Source: Mytilus californianus
Lineage: Eukaryota > Mollusca > Bivalvia > Mytilida > Mytilidae
NCBI RefSeq assembly: GCF_021869535.1
Contig: NW_026262712.1
Location: 107,505,640 to 107,569,639 of the forward strand
Length of the DNA stretch: 64,000 nucleotides
Direction: 5' to 3'
The position numbers were made by a program, and so were the translations under genes. Position 1 is the first letter of the stretch. The number at the start of each line of letters is the position of its first letter. The notes under the pieces are model-generated. The model was given only the letters and a program-made list of their open reading frames with translations, made no database searches and was not told the DNA's origin. Positions 50,022 to 60,360 of the stretch are shown here, one piece after another.

Positions 50022-50583
50022 GTATAGTTATCAATATTTTGTACAGGTCTGATGGAACATACACAACGTTACAAAGGTATAGTTTCCCCTATTTTGTATG
50101 GGTCTGAAGGACCATACACAACTTTACAAAGGTACAGTTTCCACTACTAGTATTTTGTATAAGTCTGATGGACCATAAACAACTTTACAATGGTATAGCT
50201 TCCACTATTTTACATTGGTCTGATGGACCACGCACAACTTAATTTTCCACTATTTTGTATAGGGTTGATGGACCATACACAACTTTACAAAGATAAATGT
50301 TCCCCTATATTGTATATGTCTGATGGACCATATACAACTTTATAAAGGTATTGTTTCCCCTATCTTGTATAAGCCTGATTGACCATTCACAACTTTACAA
50401 AATAATATTTTGCCCTATTTTGTATAGGTCTAATTGACGATACAGAACTTTACAAAGGTATAGTTTCAACTAATTTGTATAGGTCTGATGGCCCATACAC
50501 AACTTTACTTTCTACTATTTTGTATAGGTCTGATGGACCATACACAACGTTAAAAATGTACATTTTCCACTATTTTGTATAGG
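49993..50583 (+). repeat. 55-bp minisatellite derived from the exon-3/intron-3 junction
   Basis: About 11 units, each containing a TCTGATGGACCATACACAAC-like piece of exon 3, its CAAAG|GTATAG donor and then CACTATTTTGTATAGG. The first unit is the real exon end. Some units are shortened by 10 bp (near 50221 and 50489) and some have lost the donor. Intact donor-like words remain at about 50077, 50133 and 50457, among others. Confidence 0.93.
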
Positions 50584-50929
50584 TCTGATAGATTGAAAGC
50601 TCGAATCAAAGTTCAACTGATAGATAAATCAGTAGATTTAGATTTCAGTCATAACACCTCCAAATGGATTACGTGTAAAACACAATTTACGGTAAAACAT
50701 GCGTGACCTTGAGGATTGGAAAGATGTAATGCAAATGTGTTGAAAACGGGGACTGTGTCTTTAATCGTTCATTAAATATTGATAAAATGACGAGGAAATA
50801 TCGACAGATTTTAGAACATCGTTATAAGATAACCTTTATGAATTAGTTTGTTGAACAAACTTTTGAATTTAAGTTTTAGCGCATTTAATCAAAATTTACG
50901 AGCTTCATTAACATTATTAAAACTATGGG

Positions 50930-51520
50930 CACTGTGAGGAAAACACACAAAATGATATACGCCTCCAGAAATAATGTCCATGCTTTGGCAAGGGAAATCA
51001 CCAAAATGATTCAGATCAAAAACAAAATAGGAGGTGTACAGTAATATTTATAGTTAAGATTGTGAGAAAGTTTCAATAAATTGTAATAAGAGGTTTTGGA
51101 GAATTGAGGATACAAAATGGATAACCCCAAGTTAAAGCAATGACAAAGTTCCAGCTTTGGTAAGGGACACCCCCCAAAAAGAATCGATAAGAAATAGGAG
51201 GTGCACAATAAATAGCATTATATTGCTAAGATTGTGAGAAAGTTTCAAAAATCAAAGAGGTTTACAAGGGATACAAAATGGGTAATCCCCCAAATGTGAA
51301 CTATATTGTGCAGATATGACTGAGTCCTTGCCATCCAAAAATATACCCCCCCCCCCCCAATAAATCATTCAGATGAAGAAATGAAATAGGAGGTGCAAAT
51401 GTTCAAATTATTCTGATAAAGTAGTTTAGGAGCAGTTGTGGATACAAAAGTGGGACAGAAGGGCGGACGGACATACTCCCCATCATATTCCGCTGCTTAA
51501 GAAAACAGGGGTATGATAAT
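50930..51520. repeat. Diverged tandem repeat of about 190-200 bp in intron 3
   Basis: Three degenerate units share AAATAGGAGGTG, AAGATTGTGAGAAAGTTTCA and GGATACAAAATGG words. The block ends GAAGGGCGGACGGACATACT, wording found at the end of known mollusc repeats. A 13-C run lies at 51346-51358. The 65-codon frame across it is not a gene. Confidence 0.7.
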
Positions 51521-51849
51521 CATTTTGGTGATATGCCATCTGTATTAAGGTTTCTAAGTGACAACCTACAAAATTCTACGAAATAATATTTTTATGGTTT
51601 TCAGTAATATATGTTATAATTTTGTTTCCCTTTTAGTATAGAATTTCCCTTTCGAAAAAAAGATATAGTAATACACCAAGGAACAATTCCCATCTTTTTG
51701 TTTTAAGTTGAATGCGAGACAATTCCCAAGGATCAAAAAATGTAGTTAAAGAAAAAACATCATGAAGGCAACGTTTTAAGACTGGATTTATACATATTTC
51801 TAGAGAATGTCGATTTAGTAAAAGCCATAAATCGACTACTTAACTCCAG

Positions 51850-52265
51850 AAACAAAAGAGTATGTCTCTAATCTTTAAAAGAGAAGAGAAAGATACCATA
51901 GCGATATTCAAACTCAAAAGTCGAAAACAAAATGACAATGCCATTGTAAACTAAACCCCGAAAAACGGGCAAAAGACAAACAACAGTACACAACACACAA
52001 CATAGAAAACGGCCAAAAGACAATCAACAGTACACAACACACAACATAGAAAACGGCCAAAAGACAAACACCAGTACACAACACACAACATAGAAAACGG
52101 TCAAAAGACAAACAACAGTGCACAACACACAACATAGAAAACGGCCAAAAGACAAACAACAGTGCACAACACACAACATAGAAAACAGCCAAAAGACAAA
52201 CAACAGTACGTTAAACAACATAGAAAAATAAAGACTGAGCAACACGAACCCCACCAAAAACAGGG
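51850..52265 (-). repeat. Dispersed mussel repeat with an internal 44-bp minisatellite
   Basis: Reverse-strand copy of the family at 29999 and 45586 (CAATGGCATTGTCATTTTG, GACTTTTGAGTTTGAATATC). Within it a 44-bp unit, starting AGTACACAACACACAAC, repeats five times from 51985 to 52204. The 92- and 77-codon minus-strand frames are repeat by-products. Confidence 0.75.
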
Positions 52266-52374
52266 AGTTTCAGTTGTTATATCAATATATTCAATTTATC
52301 GTAGAGCTGTATTTTTATTTACCTATACGGATTTTTTTTTCAATACCTTTGTATATTATTATCTTGTTTTGCAG

Positions 52375-52501
52375 GGGAATTGGACTAAACAAGATAACTA
52401 AAAACTCAAAAGAAAGGCTTCTGTCTGAGATAGAAAAGGAGTTCTATATGTTTAATAAAAAGAGAACACAGTACGAATCTGATATTAAGAAAAGGAAAGT
52501 G
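52375..52501 (+). CDS. F-BAR-like gene, exon 4
   Basis: Acceptor CTTGTTTTGCAG, donor AAAGTG|GTAATG. First G completes AGG; residues 111-152 begin GIGLNKITKNSKERLLSEIE and end KKRKV; ends in phase 0. Helical, strongly charged. Confidence 0.85.
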
Positions 52502-52547
52502 GTAATGATAATACTTTTTTCATTTTTTTTTGGCTGGTCAGTTTTTT

Positions 52548-54055
52548 AGCTCACGTGGTTCAATGGGCCAAGTGAGCTTTTCTCATCACTTTGCGTCCGT
52601 CGTCCGTCGTCGTCGTCGTTCGTCGTCCGTCTCCGTCGTCGTCCTTTAACTTTTACAAAAATAATTCTCCTCTGAAACTACTGGGCCAAATTTTACCAAA
52701 CTTGGCCACAATCATCATTGGGGTATCTAGCTTAAAAAAAGTGTCCGATCGACTCCGATGACCCCGCTTGCCAACCCAGATGGCCGACATGGCTAAAAAT
52801 AGAACATAGGGGTAAAATGCAAGTTTTGTCTATTATTTTGAAAACCGTTATAAATAGAGAAAATCTGACTGGAGCAGAAATGTTTGGAATGTTGAGCTCT
52901 ACCAGTTGTCTATATACGTCAAAACTATCAGACGACTTTTTATAGGAGTTATTGCCCTTTAGGATGTACTTAGGTCAGGTTTAGGAATTTGTGTCTGATG
53001 TTCGGACTTCTTGGTTTTTTCCCTACAATACAGGGTAAAATATTTTGATTATTATCAATATTATAATATCCATTTTTCTTTTCATATAAGACTTCAATAG
53101 CTCATAAAAGGTCATTTACCAAAATTTAAGCAGATTATAGATTTCTTTTCTTTCGATTTGAGACCCAAATAGTACTAATGCAAATATAAGGTAAAAGTCC
53201 GAGTCAGCCTTTTTCCGCCATTTTAAAAAAATCAAATATCTCGACAAGGAGCTCCATAACCTATCAATATTTTTAGCTTATTTTGTTCCGTAACTAATGA
53301 TCTTTCGACTTATAGTATCAATTTTAAATTTTAGATTTTTTTAATTTCACCTAAGTACATCCTTAAATGACAAATTTTACCATTTTTTTTTCATTTTTGC
53401 TCATTATTTTGACAACTATAATAGATAGAGAGAAACTTTAAATTGCAAAAATGATCAGCAAGACAAGTTCTCTACAAATATGTCAATGGTCGAAATCGTC
53501 AGTCGACTCCTTATTAGAGTTATTGCCCTTTGATGACGATTTTTACCATTTTTTTGCGTTTTTTACCTTATAATAGATAGATAGAAACTTAAATAAGCAA
53601 AAATGATCAGCAAGACAAGATCTACTATTAAGACAATACGGAGGAAATCGTCCGATGACTCCTTATTGGAGTTATTGTCCTTTAATGACGATTTTTACCA
53701 TTTTTTTTGCGTTTTGCCTTAAATGATAAAAATTATAATAGATAAATAGACACTTTAAATCACAAACATGATCAGCAAGGCAAGATCTACTAACAAGTCA
53801 AATTTTGCCAAAAAGTTAGTAGACTGTCACTCTTTATAGGAGTGATTGTCCTTAAATGAGGATTTTATTTACCCTCTTTTGTGTTTTGAGCAAAAACTAA
53901 AGAAGATAGAGGGAAACTATAAACAGACTAAAAGATCAACAAAACAGAGATTTTTGTCATTAATTCTGTTCTCGTCTACAATGTTGGAGAGTGTCCTTTG
54001 TTTAATATGCACATAGACCAAGGTGAGTGACAAAGGATCTTTAAACCTCTAGTTT
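52548..54055. mobile_element. Roughly 1.5-kb mollusc-type non-autonomous element in intron 4
   Basis: It starts TTAGCTCACGTGG...CCAAGTGAGCTTTT (ends pair as a small hairpin), followed by a CGTCGTCCGTCGTCG tract and GAAACTACTGGGCCAAATTT, a beginning I recall from many bivalve genomes. It ends near AGGATCTTTAAACCTCTAG. Inside, units of 150-165 bp recur around ATGATCAGCAAGACAAG (53451, 53603, 53768). No transposase frame is present. Confidence 0.65.
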
Positions 54056-54166
54056 TTAGATACATTTTTTTTGGCTTTTTTGTCATTTATGGAAGTTGTT
54101 ATATTCAGTAATAGCAGTCCTACTACAAGAAATTGTTATAATTTGCTAAAGTTGGCTTATTTGCAG

Positions 54167-54382
54167 AATACTGAAAAGATGAAATCGTCTATTATTGAAC
54201 TGGAAGAACAGTTGTCCAAACGAAGTCGTATTGCGCATGTACGTCGGTCTACACGTGCCAACAGAAAGGTAGATCATCTCACTAACAGACTATCAATGCT
54301 TAGAAAACAAATTGAAAGTGAAAAATCTATGGTGGAGAAAAAACAAGACGCTTTGAGTGAATTTATGTCCAGCATAAACACG
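54167..54382 (+). CDS. F-BAR-like gene, exon 5 (coiled coil)
   Basis: Acceptor CTTATTTGCAG, donor AACACG|GTAATT; 72 codons, phase 0 at both ends. Residues 153-224 begin NTEKMKSSIIELEEQLSKRS and continue through LSMLRKQIESEKSMVEKKQD, a clear amphipathic coiled-coil stretch. Confidence 0.88.
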
Positions 54383-54540
54383 GTAATTTCTCTTCTAGTT
54401 AAAAGTTTTTAGTGTATATTGAAGAGCAAATGATCTAAGGTTTAAAAATCTACATAGTTTGGCTTTTTGAAATCAGTTTGAAAAAAGACCAATAAATCAA
54501 GTTTCGAAATAAGTTGACATAATCAATGCGGTATTATGCA

Positions 54541-54747
54541 GGAGGGCCTAAATGGTGGAGGTGTTAGAGTGGTCGGGAGGGCCTAAATGGTGGAGGTGTT
54601 AGAGTGGTCGGGAGGGCCTAAATGGTGGAGGTGTTAGAGTGGTCAGGAGGGCCTAAATGGTGGAGATGTTAGAGTGGTCAGGAGGGCCTAAATGGTGGAG
54701 GTGTTAGAGTGGTCAGGAGGGCCTATGGTGGAGGTGTTAGAGTGGTC
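54541..54747 (+). repeat. 35-bp minisatellite, 6 copies, in intron 5
   Basis: GGAGGGCCTAAATGGTGGAG... units start at 54541, 54576, 54611, 54646, 54681 and 54716 (the last lacks AAAT-type bases). It is GC-richer than its surroundings. Confidence 0.95.
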
Positions 54748-55037
54748 TTTATTTCCTTATTCTTTTGTTTTTCTCTTTGTATTTTAGCATCAAGTTATTG
54801 TATTCTCCTTGCTTTTTAAAACACTTTTCTCTGTCTTTATTTTTTTACCCGTTATTCTCCAACCTGTAAACCCCATCTAGACCCTCTTGCAGAGCTTTTC
54901 TATCTTTTTTTTCATATTGAGTCCCTTGCGACTTATGTCATAAATTATGATTTTATTGAGTGGATTGAATTATAAACCCCCGTGTTTGAAAGTACAACCA
55001 AGATGAAGAAAATTTTGTCAAATGTCTTCTATTACAG

Positions 55038-55156
55038 GATATGAAAACATTATATATAGAACTCACAGAACTCCAGACAAAAAGAATGCAGTTGCTTTAT
55101 TCTCAACTAACAAAGTTTGGTTGTGCGTTCAAAGAGTTTAATCATGGTAACAAAAA
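55038..55156 (+). CDS. F-BAR-like gene, exon 6
   Basis: Acceptor CTTCTATTACAG, donor AAAAA|GTAAGT; residues 225-263, including DMKTLYIELTELQTKRMQLL and FGCAFKEF; ends in phase 2. Confidence 0.87.
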
Positions 55157-55778
55157 GTAAGTGTTGACAGAAACAGTATGTATATTACTTTATATCAGCT
55201 CATTCAACGTATATTCCTATCAATCATAATCTCGTTAACACGCGCTTTTACAATTAAATGCCTCTAATTGATGCATTTCTTAATCTCGTGAGAGACACGC
55301 GCTCTAAACTTCAATGCCTCTAGTTGATGGGTTATTCTTATAAAAATTCGCAAAGACGTTGTGAAATGTAAGGAATGCTGTTGTTGTATCCGTTAGAGTC
55401 TGTCTATCAATACAGGAAGAATGAAGAAGTTGGGTACACATCAATGAGACAGAAACCCAACAATACAAAACATCAAAGGTCATCTAGAGGTTATAACACA
55501 CTGTCTTGCCTGTACGTATGCGTTAATGAGTAATAATCGATATTCTGTCAGATTTATAAAAATGTTTAAAGGTAAAGAAAGTGGACCTCGAAATGACGCA
55601 AAAAGGGATAGATCGTCACAATGTTATGTACTTTAAATATATTTTACCTAAATCATGTCAGAAATATTCCTGGAGATGTCTAGAGAAATTGTAAAGTAAA
55701 ACCTACTTGTCACTAGAGGTGTTGATGAAATCAAAATCGTTTAAATGAGCTTTCATATACATTTTTGTTTCTTTGCAG

Positions 55779-55911
55779 GAGGAGAACCGAGATCGGTGAA
55801 ATGATAAGTTGTTTTGAGTCCATCTGCATAGACGAAATAATAGAACGAGTAAGACAAGATATAGAGGCTAGAGCAAACACAAGAAAGAATGGTCACATAT
55901 TTGAGTTACAG
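55779..55911 (+). CDS. F-BAR-like gene, exon 7
   Basis: Acceptor TTTGTTTCTTTGCAG, donor TTACAG|GTTTAC (weaker). First G completes AAG; residues 265-308 include RRTEIGEMISCFESICIDEI and end HIFELQ. If the donor is not used, reading continues for three codons to a TGA at 55921-55923, so a shorter protein of 311 residues is an alternative. Confidence 0.83.
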
Positions 55912-56037
55912 GTTTACAATTGATATTAACCACATTATTTTAAACTTTAATTATTTATGTTTTACCATTGTGACGGGATTACTTCCCTTCATTAGTAGAT
56001 ACTTAGTCAGCCGTAAGCGGTTGAGCTAAGGAAGTAC

Positions 56038-56096
56038 TTCTTTAGCTCAGTCGGTTAGGGCGCTGCCTTATAACACGGAGGTCCCGGGTTCAAGTG
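56038..56096 (+). other. Degenerate tRNA-like sequence in intron 7
   Basis: TTTAGCTCAGTCGGTTAGGG is a good tRNA D-arm/A-box and GGTCCCGGGTTCAAGTG the start of a T-arm/B-box, 33 bp apart. The T-arm is not closed (ATTTTG follows) and there is no acceptor stem. A tRNA pseudogene or SINE head, not a working tRNA. Confidence 0.6.
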
Positions 56097-56597
56097 ATTT
56101 TGTAAGAAGAATCATGCTCTCCGGTTACACCATAAAACTGCACTGTGAAAGAAAATTGATGGCGTAAAATAGCTTATTAATAGTTGCTATTAAGTACCTT
56201 AATCACATTGGTTGTGTGTGTTAATGTCGAAACAACATGAAAACGTAACACAACCAATTATGCGAGTTGGGAATGTTATTTTTAATAATTCACAGAAATT
56301 CACTTGTTTCGTGAAACTTATCTGAACAAATTTATTTAATTGATTTTTATGTTAAATTATAATAGACAATTTGACTTGATTAAAGGTTGGAAATGAGGCT
56401 TCTTCGACAAATTGTATCTCACTTTTTCTTGCAGAGGGCGAGTAAAAAGAGTATTAACAAAATAGTAATGCTCGGCTGAATGCAAAAGTGGAGACAAAAG
56501 GATGTTATATACATTTACTAAATTTAATTTCTTTATTGTTACCTACATAACAACTACCAATAAGATCAAAACAAATATTTAAAAGTATATTACCATG

Positions 56598-56910
56598 ATG
56601 AAGACGAATTGGTGTTTAACATCCAGCAGCAAATATTACATGCATATGAGGACGAGAATGAAGCCTGCTTTGGAAAAGACCGATACATTGGGTCGGATTT
56701 TTAACATGCATGCTAGTTCACAAGGTTAGAGTGCACAGGAAGACATTTCTTGGGCACACTATTCTGACTCCGAGTCCACTAGTATTTGTCTTACCCCTAA
56801 ATACCTTGTGCTTAACGGAGAAGCAGCAAATTCATAAATTCCAAGTCTTTGGATCGAACCCACAATCTCTCACACATTAGACGACTGCGCTACCACGAGA
56901 CCACCGGGAA
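56598..56910 (-). mobile_element. SINE in intron 7
   Basis: Reverse-strand, nearly full-length relative of the element at 27907-28260: tail near GTGTTTAACATCCAGCAGC, body TGCTAGTTCACAAGGTTA, AGAAGCAGCAAATTC, and a degenerate B/A-box head (GGATCGAACCCACAATCTC, GCTACCACGAGACCACC). More diverged than the copy-1 SINE, so older. Confidence 0.88.
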
Positions 56911-56970
56911 TATCGAGTACATATACTGCTGATATGAATTAGATATGTTTCGTATATATGTAGAAATATA

Positions 56971-57812
56971 TGTTAAAATATACTTTTTCACCTTTTTGGT
57001 CTTTTGGAAAATGTTGTTTGTGTTGTATTTAGACCCCTCTACCAAGAAATTTGTTTTGCATGCACACGTAAAAAAAATGCGGTTTTTATCCAACGCAATC
57101 ATATGTTTGAACGTTGAAGATTTAACATTGTTGTGCTGATATTTAGAGTAAATATGAATATAATATGTGTTTTCAGCCGTGCATCACCTATACTGGTGAT
57201 CCAATGGATGGATCTGTCGTAGAGATGTCAGTTGTTTAGACGTACTTATCAAATAATTATTTCTGTGAATGCATCTTACGATCCTTTACGACAGATAATT
57301 TAGCTAATCTGCAATCAATTCTATCTTCATGCCTAATATATCATGTACTGTGTTATAACTCTAGATTCTACTAACGAGGAAAGGTAACACTAGGCCACCG
57401 AAAGCAGAATTTTTATTTCAGTCTAGGTGGCCGAGTGGTCTAGAGCGCTGGACACAGTGCGGTGCTGTCACGATATCTAAATAGCATGAGTTCGAAACCT
57501 GGCGAGGGAAGAACAAAAATTTGCTTCCGCATATTTGCATATTTAAAATTGCTGTGCTGATATTTAAATTATGAATATAATATGTGTTTTCAGCCGTGTA
57601 TCACCTTCACTGGTGATCCAATGCGTAGAGTTGTCACTTGTTTAGACGTATATATATATATCAAAACAACGTTCAAACCTATGATTACGTTGGATAAAAA
57701 CCGCAATTTTTATACGTGTGCATTCAAAACAAATTTCTTGTTACAGGGGTCTAAATACAGCACAAACAACATTTTCCAAAAGACCAAAAAAGTGAAAAAG
57801 TATATTTTAACA
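56971..57812. repeat. Inverted repeat with 146-bp arms and a 550-bp centre, intron 7
   Basis: 56971-57116 and 57667-57812 are reverse complements at about 90% (shared words TTGGTCTTTTGGAAAATG, ACAAGAAATTTGTTTTG). Inside, a TGAATATAATATGTGTTTTC...GTGATCCAATG segment occurs twice in direct orientation (about 57118-57245 and 57540-57650), and part of it again inverted at 58013-58060. It looks like nested fold-back elements. Confidence 0.88.
57424..57508 (+). other. tRNA-derived (Leu/Ser-like) SINE head
   Basis: GTGGCCGAGTGGTCTAGAGC is a class-II tRNA A-box context, and GAGTTCGAAACCTGGCGAGG a B-box. The 3' side runs into GGAAGAACAAAAATTTGC, also found in reverse at 58064-58090 next to a second B-box-like GGGATTCGAACTCA. 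No acceptor-stem pairing is evident, so a retroposed copy is likelier than a tRNA gene. Confidence 0.55.
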
Positions 57813-58392
57813 AAACGCATTTGACTAACAGGTCGAACAACAGATGTTCTTAAACCCTGCTGACTGCCATTGGCGCTTGCCAAATAAACGGATCACCCGA
57901 TGTAATAAATGGATCTTAATTATAAATTTGATACTAAACAGAAAACAAGAAACTTGCGGAGAAGATGGTATACAGCAAACAAAAGATGCAAAGGTTTTTG
58001 TACACCATATCCGGATTATAATTACTCTAAATATCAGCACAACAATGTTAAATCTGCAAATTTGCGAAAGCAAATTTTTGTTCTTCCCTCGCCGGGATTC
58101 GAACTCATATATACATTAAATAGACTTTTAGGTCCAGTTGTTCCAGGAGACGTTCGCATAGATACAATACACAACGTTGGCTGTGATATACTAGTAGACA
58201 TAAAGTCATTTGATAATTGTTCCATGTATAGAAGCAAACAAGGTTTTAATGTATAATGGTATTGTTAGGTGAATCATGCAGTCTTTTATAACTGTATATA
58301 CATGTACATCGATAATACATATGTATATATTAATAAGATTACATACATAATTTGTCTTCAATGTTTTTAAACGTCATGCATTGTTTCTGTAG

Positions 58393-58448
58393 GAAATGTT
58401 CAGTCCTATGAAAAACCACATGGAGTCAAGAAAAGACGCCGCTCTCAG
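58393..58448 (+). CDS. F-BAR-like gene, exon 8
   Basis: Acceptor ATTGTTTCTGTAG, donor CTCAG|GTATGG; 56 bp, residues 309-326 (EMFSPMKNHMESRKDAAL), starting in phase 0 and ending in phase 2. It is short but fits the phases of both neighbours. Confidence 0.7.
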
Positions 58449-58623
58449 GTATGGTAGAATATATATACATGTATGTATGTTATATAACTTTCTACAGTTC
58501 AAAGAATCTCAAAAGTGCATTAAAAACAACAAATACGACATTCAAAGGAAAACGAAGGTAGAATCACTGCATTTTCCAGACTTATTAAGAGCAATTCTCT
58601 GTAACCACCAGCCATTTCATATA

Positions 58624-58643
58624 GGGGGGGGGGGGGGGGGGGG
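58624..58643 (+). repeat. Run of 20 G residues in intron 8
   Basis: Uninterrupted G tract after CATATA, followed by AGTCTGCACG. Potential G-quadruplex on the transcribed RNA of the F-BAR-like gene. Confidence 0.97.
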
Positions 58644-59214
58644 AGTCTGCACGCATAGTCACCGATTTTCCTGAAACTTAGCCTGGCCATATAATTAGGT
58701 GAAAAAGTAAGAAAAATGCCTCCCAAAGTGTTGCTAGGGCATGGTTGCCATGGCAACCAAGTCAATGAGTTATCTCGTACATTTTGATGAATTTAGCATT
58801 GCAAAAACAACTACTTTGCAGGCATTTTGAAGCAAAACCAGATTTTATTTAATGATATTTGTTAATATTTTTCAGAAACATGGTACTAAACAAACATAAC
58901 AGCAATGTCATATATAAAAAAATATTTTGGCTGAATATTGTCACAACCGCGGGAGCAGAGGTCATTTTTTATTGTATTTCTTGAGACAAATTATACACAT
59001 TAAGCATGAACAAAATATACAGTTTTGCATCCACCTCTATTTGAGTTGTGGTTATAAGTATAAAGTATTAATGTCTTTAGTCAATAATTTACAGACTTTG
59101 ACCTTTCGTATATTAATTGAATTTTGTAAGAAAAGATAATAAAACATGTAGAAAGAAGCAAACAATATAAGAATGAGATGTTTAGGATGGTTAAAGATAC
59201 TGTTTTGTTTACAG

Positions 59215-59347
59215 GTCAACAGTAAGAAGTCAAGGTTTTGCTTCACAACCACCCTTATTTGATACAAAAGAACCTAGTAACCATATATGTTTTGATTCAG
59301 GACTTTATGGGTTATTACATAGACCCAACTTAAAAGGTCAGGGGTGA
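59215..59347 (+). CDS. F-BAR-like gene, exon 9 (last)
   Basis: Acceptor CTGTTTTGTTTACAG; first G completes AGG, then 43 codons (STVRSQGFASQPPLFDTKEP ... GLYGLLHRPNLKGQG) to TGA at 59345-59347. A possible donor (AAAAG|GTCAGG) lies just before the stop, so a further exon is conceivable. The next canonical AATAAA is far downstream at 59891. Confidence 0.72.
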
Positions 59348-60360
59348 ATGATATCACACTAGTCCTTAGCAACCATTCATTTATAGTGTAAAAGTGCCTG
59401 CAACCATAAAAGTGTCAAGCAACAATATATTTTCAGTTTCATTGAGACAAAAATCAGAAAAAAATTGATATCAAACATGTCGTTTTCTTTAAATTAGTAA
59501 TCCCTTTGAAGGAAGAACACCCATTATATGTACCGAATTGTTGAATTACACTAACCTGATTGTACACATGCATAATCCAGAATAATTTATTATATCGAAA
59601 ATTTAATTTCAAGGTTGAAAAAAAATAAGGGTTTGATAACAAATCCAAATACAAAAATAATATGTGGTATGGTTGCCAATGAGACAACTCTCCACAAGAC
59701 ACCAAATGTTATGTTTAAGAAAGGTCCTTTGAATCTACAAAAAACTAGGCAAAACGAACAAAATTGCTTAAAAAACGACCATTTTATTTCTTTTATTAGG
59801 GTTGGGCTTTTGAGCTAGATGTTTTGCGTGGACAAAATAATCATTTTCATCCGTTTTAAAGCTGGATTACTAAATCATTTTTTTTCGTCGAATAAAATAT
59901 TTTCCGTTGTGTACACACCTTTTTCTTTTTCCAAATCGTATGTGCATCTGAATGTACAGAAAATTCATTTTCAGCATGTCTTGGGCAAAGTTATTGACAC
60001 CATCACATTAATTTCATTCAGCATCCCTCATCCCAATCACAAAATATAGAATGGTCCTTCCCTAGCTAATAGAACTACTCTGAATCCGCTCAATTTCTAC
60101 TTTTATATTCTGTGGAGAATATAAAAAAATACTCCTTCTTAAAATCAAAAACATTGTGTGTTCTGCAATTTTTTTTTCATGTAGATTTTATCTAGGTGTT
60201 CACATTATCTCTCTATCTTTATAGTTTTTAAGCTAATTGTAAAATCTCAAAATTTTGCAAAAAAAAGAATTCGGTCAATGACTGCTAAAGAAAGTTGATT
60301 GACAATTTCAGCAATGTTAACCCATTGGTGGGTGAATCTTATCTCCAAGCTCATTTTAGC
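59348..60360. other. 3' flank of the F-BAR-like gene
   Basis: No further gene seen. It contains a piece of the common mussel repeat (GGTTGCCAATGAGACAACTC at about 59671) and an AATAAA at 59891-59896 that could end the transcript. Open frames of 67-83 codons lack features. Confidence 0.5.

Larger units (their letters stand above)
46707..59347 (+). other. Gene span: nine-exon F-BAR-like coiled-coil protein, 370 residues
   Basis: Nine segments with consensus acceptors and donors join in one consistent reading frame: 46707-46786, 48052-48167, 49889-50021, 52375-52501, 54167-54382, 55038-55156, 55779-55911, 58393-58448 and 59215-59347. The N-terminal 65 residues have the pattern of an FCH motif (EEL...WERARIELVYIRNLKEW). 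Residues 66-310 are Lys/Glu-rich helices, as expected for the rest of an F-BAR dimer that senses or bends membranes, often linked to actin. The C-terminus is short with no SH3 or RhoGAP domain. Domain assignment is by eye; an alternative is another coiled-coil protein. Additional or alternative exons in the 1.2-2.5-kb introns cannot be excluded. Confidence 0.8.

Noticed and set aside
50047-50076. A usable 30-base cassette exon in the exon-3 minisatellite
   Set aside because: The intron to exon 3 would be only 25 bases, below what normal splicing handles; most other units have lost a splice site or contain a stop.
51914-52257. 92- and 77-codon cysteine- and valine-rich minus-strand frames
   Set aside because: Translations of the 44-bp minisatellite inside a dispersed repeat.
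56038-56096. Functional tRNA gene
   Set aside because: D-arm and B-box words are present but the T-arm and acceptor stem do not close.
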